Positions 57,741-64,000 of a stretch of DNA of 64,000 nucleotides are shown piece after piece (positions within the stretch are counted from its first letter, which is position 1; each line of letters starts with the position of its first letter). The notes under the pieces were generated by a model. The model did no database searches and was not told where the DNA came from. It saw nothing but the letters and a program-made list of their open reading frames with translations. A program made the position numbers and the translations under genes. The DNA comes from JANQRZ01 sp965214485 (GTDB taxonomy: Bacteria > Bacteroidota > Rhodothermia > Rhodothermales > JANQRZ01), in contig CBDCBW010000015.1 of NCBI GenBank assembly GCA_965214485.1, positions 1 to 64,000 on the forward strand, read 5' to 3'.

Positions 57741-58217
57741 TCAGCGCGGCAGGTCGCGGTTATACCACCATACGGCCCGAGCCCGACTTCGCTGCGCCTG
57801 CGTCGAGAAGTGGATGCTGAGAAAGCTCAGCCCAAACCCTCCCACGAGCGCTCCGGTCTCCAGCGCATCAGAGCTACCGGGCGACTCGTTGAGGTAGATC
57901 GAGAGGGCCAACAGGACGGAGCCACCGACTCCAGACAAAGAGGCGGGAGCGCGCCTGCTCTCGTAGGCACGAGCCTCCACCAGCGCTCGTTCGGAGGACG
58001 CTACGGCTTCGCTCAGGTCCGAGCCGAACAGCCCGAACCGCCCCAACTGCTCGCCGTCCGCCCCGCGCACGATGCGCGTCCCCCCAAAGAAGAAGGACTC
58101 GATACGCAGAGCACAGGTGTCGTAGGTGCAGAGCGAGTCGGAGAGCACCGGCGACTGCGCCGAGACCGGGAGCGCCCCGCCGAGCAGCAAAATCAGCCGG
58201 AGCGAAAAGCGCCTCAC
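57741..58217 (-). CDS. Exported protein of unknown function
   Basis: A 158-residue protein with a signal peptide (LRLILLLGGALPVSAQ). A Cys pair (DSLCTYDTCALRI) precedes a glycine-rich segment GADGEQLGRFGLFG, a helix (SEAVASSERALVEARAYESRR) and two hydrophobic stretches (about 95-110 and 122-137). This order recalls small DUF4349-like or pentapeptide-free envelope proteins, but no family is recognised. It starts at GTG 58217, whose GTGA overlaps the tatA stop, so translation is coupled to tatA. Confidence 0.65.
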   Translation of the reverse strand: MRRFSLRLILLLGGALPVSAQSPVLSDSLCTYDTCALRIESFFFGGTRIVRGADGEQLGRFGLFGSDLSEAVASSERALVEARAYESRRAPASLSGVGGSVLLALSIYLNESPGSSDALETGALVGGFGLSFLSIHFSTQAQRSRARAVWWYNRDLPR

Positions 58218-58510
58218 CGCGAGCCTTCTTCCTCGATGTCAGGCTTGACGGTCTCGGCGGGTGCGGCCTGCTGCGCGGGCGAGTCGGCGCGGGGCTGCGG
58301 GGCTGCGGCCGCAGGCGCGCGGGGTGGTTCAATCGTGCGGCGCGGCGGCTCGTCGTCGACCGTCAACTCGCGCTTGACGTCGGCGGTGGCGTCTTTGAAC
58401 TCGCGGATGCCTTTGCCCATACCGCGGGCGATCTCGGGAATCCGCTTCGCGCCGAAGAGGAGCAGGATGACGAGGAAGATGAGGGCGATCTCGAAGGGGC
58501 CGAGGCTCAT
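58214..58510 (-). CDS. tatA: Sec-independent protein translocase TatA/E
   Basis: A 98-residue pore-forming subunit of the twin-arginine translocase. One N-terminal helix (IALIFLVILLLFG) leads into the amphipathic helix with the family motif FGAKRIPEIARGMGKGIREFK, then an acidic and Pro/Ala-rich tail. No tatC is adjacent. The next gene starts within its stop codon. Confidence 0.92.
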   Translation of the reverse strand: MSLGPFEIALIFLVILLLFGAKRIPEIARGMGKGIREFKDATADVKRELTVDDEPPRRTIEPPRAPAAAAPQPRADSPAQQAAPAETVKPDIEEEGSR

Positions 58511-58733
58511 GGCGGCAACCGGTGCGTGGGAAAAGGGCGCGGCGTCAAGGTATCGACGCGCCGGACGGTGGGCAACACGCCCGCTTGAAGCATTCCCGAA
58601 ACCGGAGGGTTCCGGGACGAGAGCCGGCTCGGCGTGGAGAAACAGGAGAGCGGGGAGAGCACAACCGTCGGCACGACGCGCAGCGGCTTCGCTACCTTGA
58701 ACGCTCTTGCCTGCCACGCCCCCCACGCCCTCC

Positions 58734-59783
58734 ATGCCCTCCTCCCTCTCCCGCGCCACGATCCTCGCCTGGCCGAAGGCCGAGCTCCACTGCCACCTCG
58801 ACGGCTCACTCCGGTTGGCGACGATGCTGGAGCTCGCCGAGCAGCAGGGCAAGCTGGGCGTGCTGCCGGCCTCGGACGAGGACAGCCTCCGGACGGTGCT
58901 CCGGGAGATCGACGATGCGGAGACGCTGGAGGACTACCTCGCGTGGTTCGGCTACACGATCCCGCTGATGCAGACCGAGGCGGCGCTCCGCCGGGTGGCC
59001 TACGAGCTCGCCGAGGACAACGCACGGGAAAACGTCCGCTACCTCGAAGTCCGCTACGGCCCGATCCTCCACACCGAAGAAGGCCTGAGCCTCGACGCGG
59101 TCAACGACGCGGTCCTCGCCGGGCTGCGCGACGCCGAGCGCGATTTCGGCCTCCAGACGGGCCTGATCGTCTGCGGCCTGCGCGACCGCTACGAGAGCGC
59201 GTCGCTCGCCCAGGCCGAGCTGGCCTCGCGCTACTTCGGGCGCGGCGTCGTGGCGTTCGACCTCGCCGGCGGCGAGCGCGGCAACCCCGCCGAGATGCAC
59301 GGCGCGGCGTTCTACCACGCGCGCAAGCACTTCCTCAACGTCACCGTCCACGCCGGCGAGAGCTTCGGCCCGGCCAGCATCCGGCAGGCGCTCTTCAAGT
59401 GCGGCGCGCACCGCATCGGGCACGGCGTCACGCTCCGCCAGGACCCGGACCTGATGCAGTACGTGATCGACCACCGGGTGCCGCTCGAGATGTGCCCGAC
59501 GAGCAACGTCCAGACGCACGTCGTCTCGGACTACGAGACGCACCCGATCCGCGAGTACGTCGAGGCGGGGGTGGCGGTCACCGTCAACACGGACAACCGG
59601 CTCTTCAGCCACACCACCGTGACGGACGAGCTGTGGCTGACGCACACGCGGTGCGGGGTCGCGGCGGCGGACCTCCGCGAGATCGTGCTGGGCGGATTCC
59701 GCCATGCGTTTCTGCCGTGGCGGGAGAAGCAGGCGCTGCTGCGCGAGGTCGAAGCGGCCCTGGCAGGGCCCCTGGCAGCGTAG
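58734..59783 (+). CDS. add: Adenosine deaminase
   Basis: A 349-residue purine-salvage enzyme converting adenosine to inosine. Zinc ligands and catalytic residues are in ELHCHLDGSLR (near residue 19), VTVHAGES, HRIGHGV and VNTDNR, in standard order. Length is typical. ATG 58734 is preferred; an in-frame TTG nine codons upstream adds only Pro/Thr. CTACCTTGA just upstream (58694) may be a -7-type promoter element. Divergent from tatA. Confidence 0.94.
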   Translation: MPSSLSRATILAWPKAELHCHLDGSLRLATMLELAEQQGKLGVLPASDEDSLRTVLREIDDAETLEDYLAWFGYTIPLMQTEAALRRVAYELAEDNARENVRYLEVRYGPILHTEEGLSLDAVNDAVLAGLRDAERDFGLQTGLIVCGLRDRYESASLAQAELASRYFGRGVVAFDLAGGERGNPAEMHGAAFYHARKHFLNVTVHAGESFGPASIRQALFKCGAHRIGHGVTLRQDPDLMQYVIDHRVPLEMCPTSNVQTHVVSDYETHPIREYVEAGVAVTVNTDNRLFSHTTVTDELWLTHTRCGVAAADLREIVLGGFRHAFLPWREKQALLREVEAALAGPLAA

Positions 59784-59798
59784 GGCGCGGCGGCCGTC

Positions 59799-59824
59799 GG
59801 AGGCCGGCTCTGGAGGCCGGCTCT
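59799..59824. repeat. 13-nt tandem duplication with degenerate third copy
   Basis: GGAGGCCGGCTCT occurs at 59799 and 59812, followed by a degenerate GGGGGCCGGGA, between add and the hybrid kinase. Confidence 0.9.
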
Positions 59825-59978
59825 GGGGGCCGGGAGACGCTCTTAAGCACGGCGTTTTCGCTGCCGATATCGGAACGGCAAGCCGACGTATGCCTTGCCC
59901 TTGCGGTTTCCTCTTCAGCAGCACGGCCTTCCGTAGCGCCGCCCTGCGTGTCCGAACGCTGCTCCAAACGCTGCCCCC

Positions 59979-62744
<2,766 letters not shown>

Positions 62745-63960
62745 GTCGGTCTCGCACCGCGCCGCCCTCTTCGCCGCCCTCGCCGAGGGGCCGTCGGAGA
62801 TCGTCGGGTTCTCGGACGCGGCGGACCCGCAGGCCACGCTTCGCGTGCTGCGCAGCCTCGGCGTCGAGACCGAAGAGCGGGACGGCAGCCTGATCGTGCG
62901 CGGGCGCGGGCCGCGCGGCTTCCGCCCGCCCTCGGCACCGCTCGACTGCGGCAACTCGGGCACGACGATGCGCCTGCTCGCGGGCGTCCTCGCCGGGCAG
63001 CCGTTCGGCTCGGTGCTCACCGGCGACGCTTCGCTCTCGCGCCGCCCGATGGAGCGCATCGCCGAGCCGCTCCGCCGGATGGGCGCGGCGGTCCGGCTGA
63101 CGGACGGCCACGCGCCGGTCCGGATCACCGGCGGGCGGCTGCGCGGGATCGAGTATAAGCTGCCGGTGGCGTCGGCGCAGGTCAAGGGCTGCGTGCTCCT
63201 CGCCGGGCTCCTCGCCGCGGGCACGACGACGGTCGTCGAGCCGGTCCCCTCCCGGGACCACACCGAGCGGATGCTCGGCCTCGCCACGATGGAGCTCGGC
63301 GGGCAGCGGACGGTCACCGTAGCGGGCGGGCGGGCCGTGCGGGCGCAGCCGTGGATCGTCCCGCGCGACTTCTCGGCGGCGGCCTTCTTCCTCGTCGCGG
63401 GCGCGGTGGTCTCGCACAGCCACGTCGAGATGCGCAGCGTCGGGCTGAACCCGTCGCGGAGCGCCCTGCTCGACGTGCTCCGGGCGATGGGCGCAACCGT
63501 CAGCGTGGCGAACGAGCGCGAGCGCGGCCACGAGCCCATCGCCGACCTGACGGTGCAGAACGAGGGCGGGCGGCTCCACGGCGTCACCGTCGGCGGGGCC
63601 CTCATCCCGAACCTGATCGACGAGATTCCGGTCCTCGCCGTGGCGGCGGCCTGCGCCGAGGGCCGCACCGAAATCCGCGACGCGGCGGAGCTCCGGCTGA
63701 AGGAGACCGACCGGCTCGCGGCGACGGCGGCGTTCCTCCGGGCGATGGGGGCCGAGGTCGAGGAGCGGAGCGACGGCCTCGTGATCGACGGCGGCCAGCT
63801 GCACGGGGCGACCGTCGAGAGCGAAGGCGACCACCGGACCGCGATGGCGGCGGCGGTGGCGGCGCTCGCCGCCGAGGGCGAGACGACGATCCGCGACGCG
63901 GAGTGCGTGGCGGTCTCGTTCCCCGGCTTCTGGGACGAGCTCGACGCGCTCGCCGGAGCG

Positions 63961-63990
63961 TAGGGCGGGGCTCAAGCCTGCCCTTCCCCG
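63961..63990. repeat. Partial REP-like palindrome after aroA
   Basis: TAGGGCGGGGCTCAAGCC then TGCCC resembles the left and right arms of the 31-bp palindrome at 56722, with several changes. It runs up to the window edge. Confidence 0.4.
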
Positions 63991-64000
63991 CGCCCCGTCG

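Overview
The window is GC-rich DNA that by gene content and gene style fits a member of the Rhodothermota (Rhodothermales, Rubricoccaceae/Salinibacter-like). The evidence is several secreted proteins ending in Bacteroidota-type 'PNPF...VYDVLGREV' C-terminal sorting modules, a PorV/PorQ-type protein, a TonB-dependent receptor with an N-terminal carboxypeptidase-like domain, YpdA, SdpR/SdpI and Rho with a Gly/Arg/Asn-rich head. This assignment is inference from families; no rRNA or tRNA gene was seen. No CRISPR array, prophage or insertion-sequence transposase was seen.

Layout. 1-4.5 kb: the 5' part of a DHA2-type MFS exporter, a DUF971 protein and a very large periplasmic-propeller/class III nucleotidyl cyclase. 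4.6-10.7 kb: three tandem paralogous subtilisin-like lipoproteins, each preceded by its own related ~340-nt leader. 10.8-18.8 kb: a GAF histidine kinase, a CPBP protease, a truncated cupin, an endonuclease III-like protein cotranscribed with two DUF3857/transglutaminase proteins, and a Kbp-like BON-LysM protein. 19-35 kb: exported hydrolases and surface proteins (M2 and M1 peptidases, a reprolysin-like protease, a beta-helix protein, a BNR-propeller protein), a zinc-ribbon protein and the SdpR/SdpI pair. 35.1-36.0 kb: a two-gene cassette of visibly lower GC beside rho. 36-45 kb: housekeeping genes (rho, rnhB, aroK, truA, arginine deiminase, tadA, ypdA). 45-55.5 kb: a minus-strand operon of TonB receptor, 1184-residue secreted protein, PorV-like protein and heptaheme cytochrome/TPR lipoprotein. 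56-64 kb: engB, sucD, tatA, adenosine deaminase, a hybrid histidine kinase and aroA.

The observations I rate highest are not protein genes. First, two ~167-bp elements (13332-13499 and 38499-38664) begin and end with CTAG, have 15-19-bp imperfect terminal inverted repeats, and share a central hairpin core whose flanking 4-bp helix differs by a compensatory base change. Both lie directly downstream of a minus-strand gene, and five of the six arm mismatches become G-U pairs if the transcript is minus strand. I read this as a candidate structured 3'-UTR RNA or MITE-like family. Second, the three subtilase leaders keep nested complementary segments. Third, about twenty short tandem duplications (11-22 bp) are scattered through the window. 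In intact genes their periods are multiples of three and in intergenic DNA they mostly are not; the one coding exception lies in the broken cupin gene.
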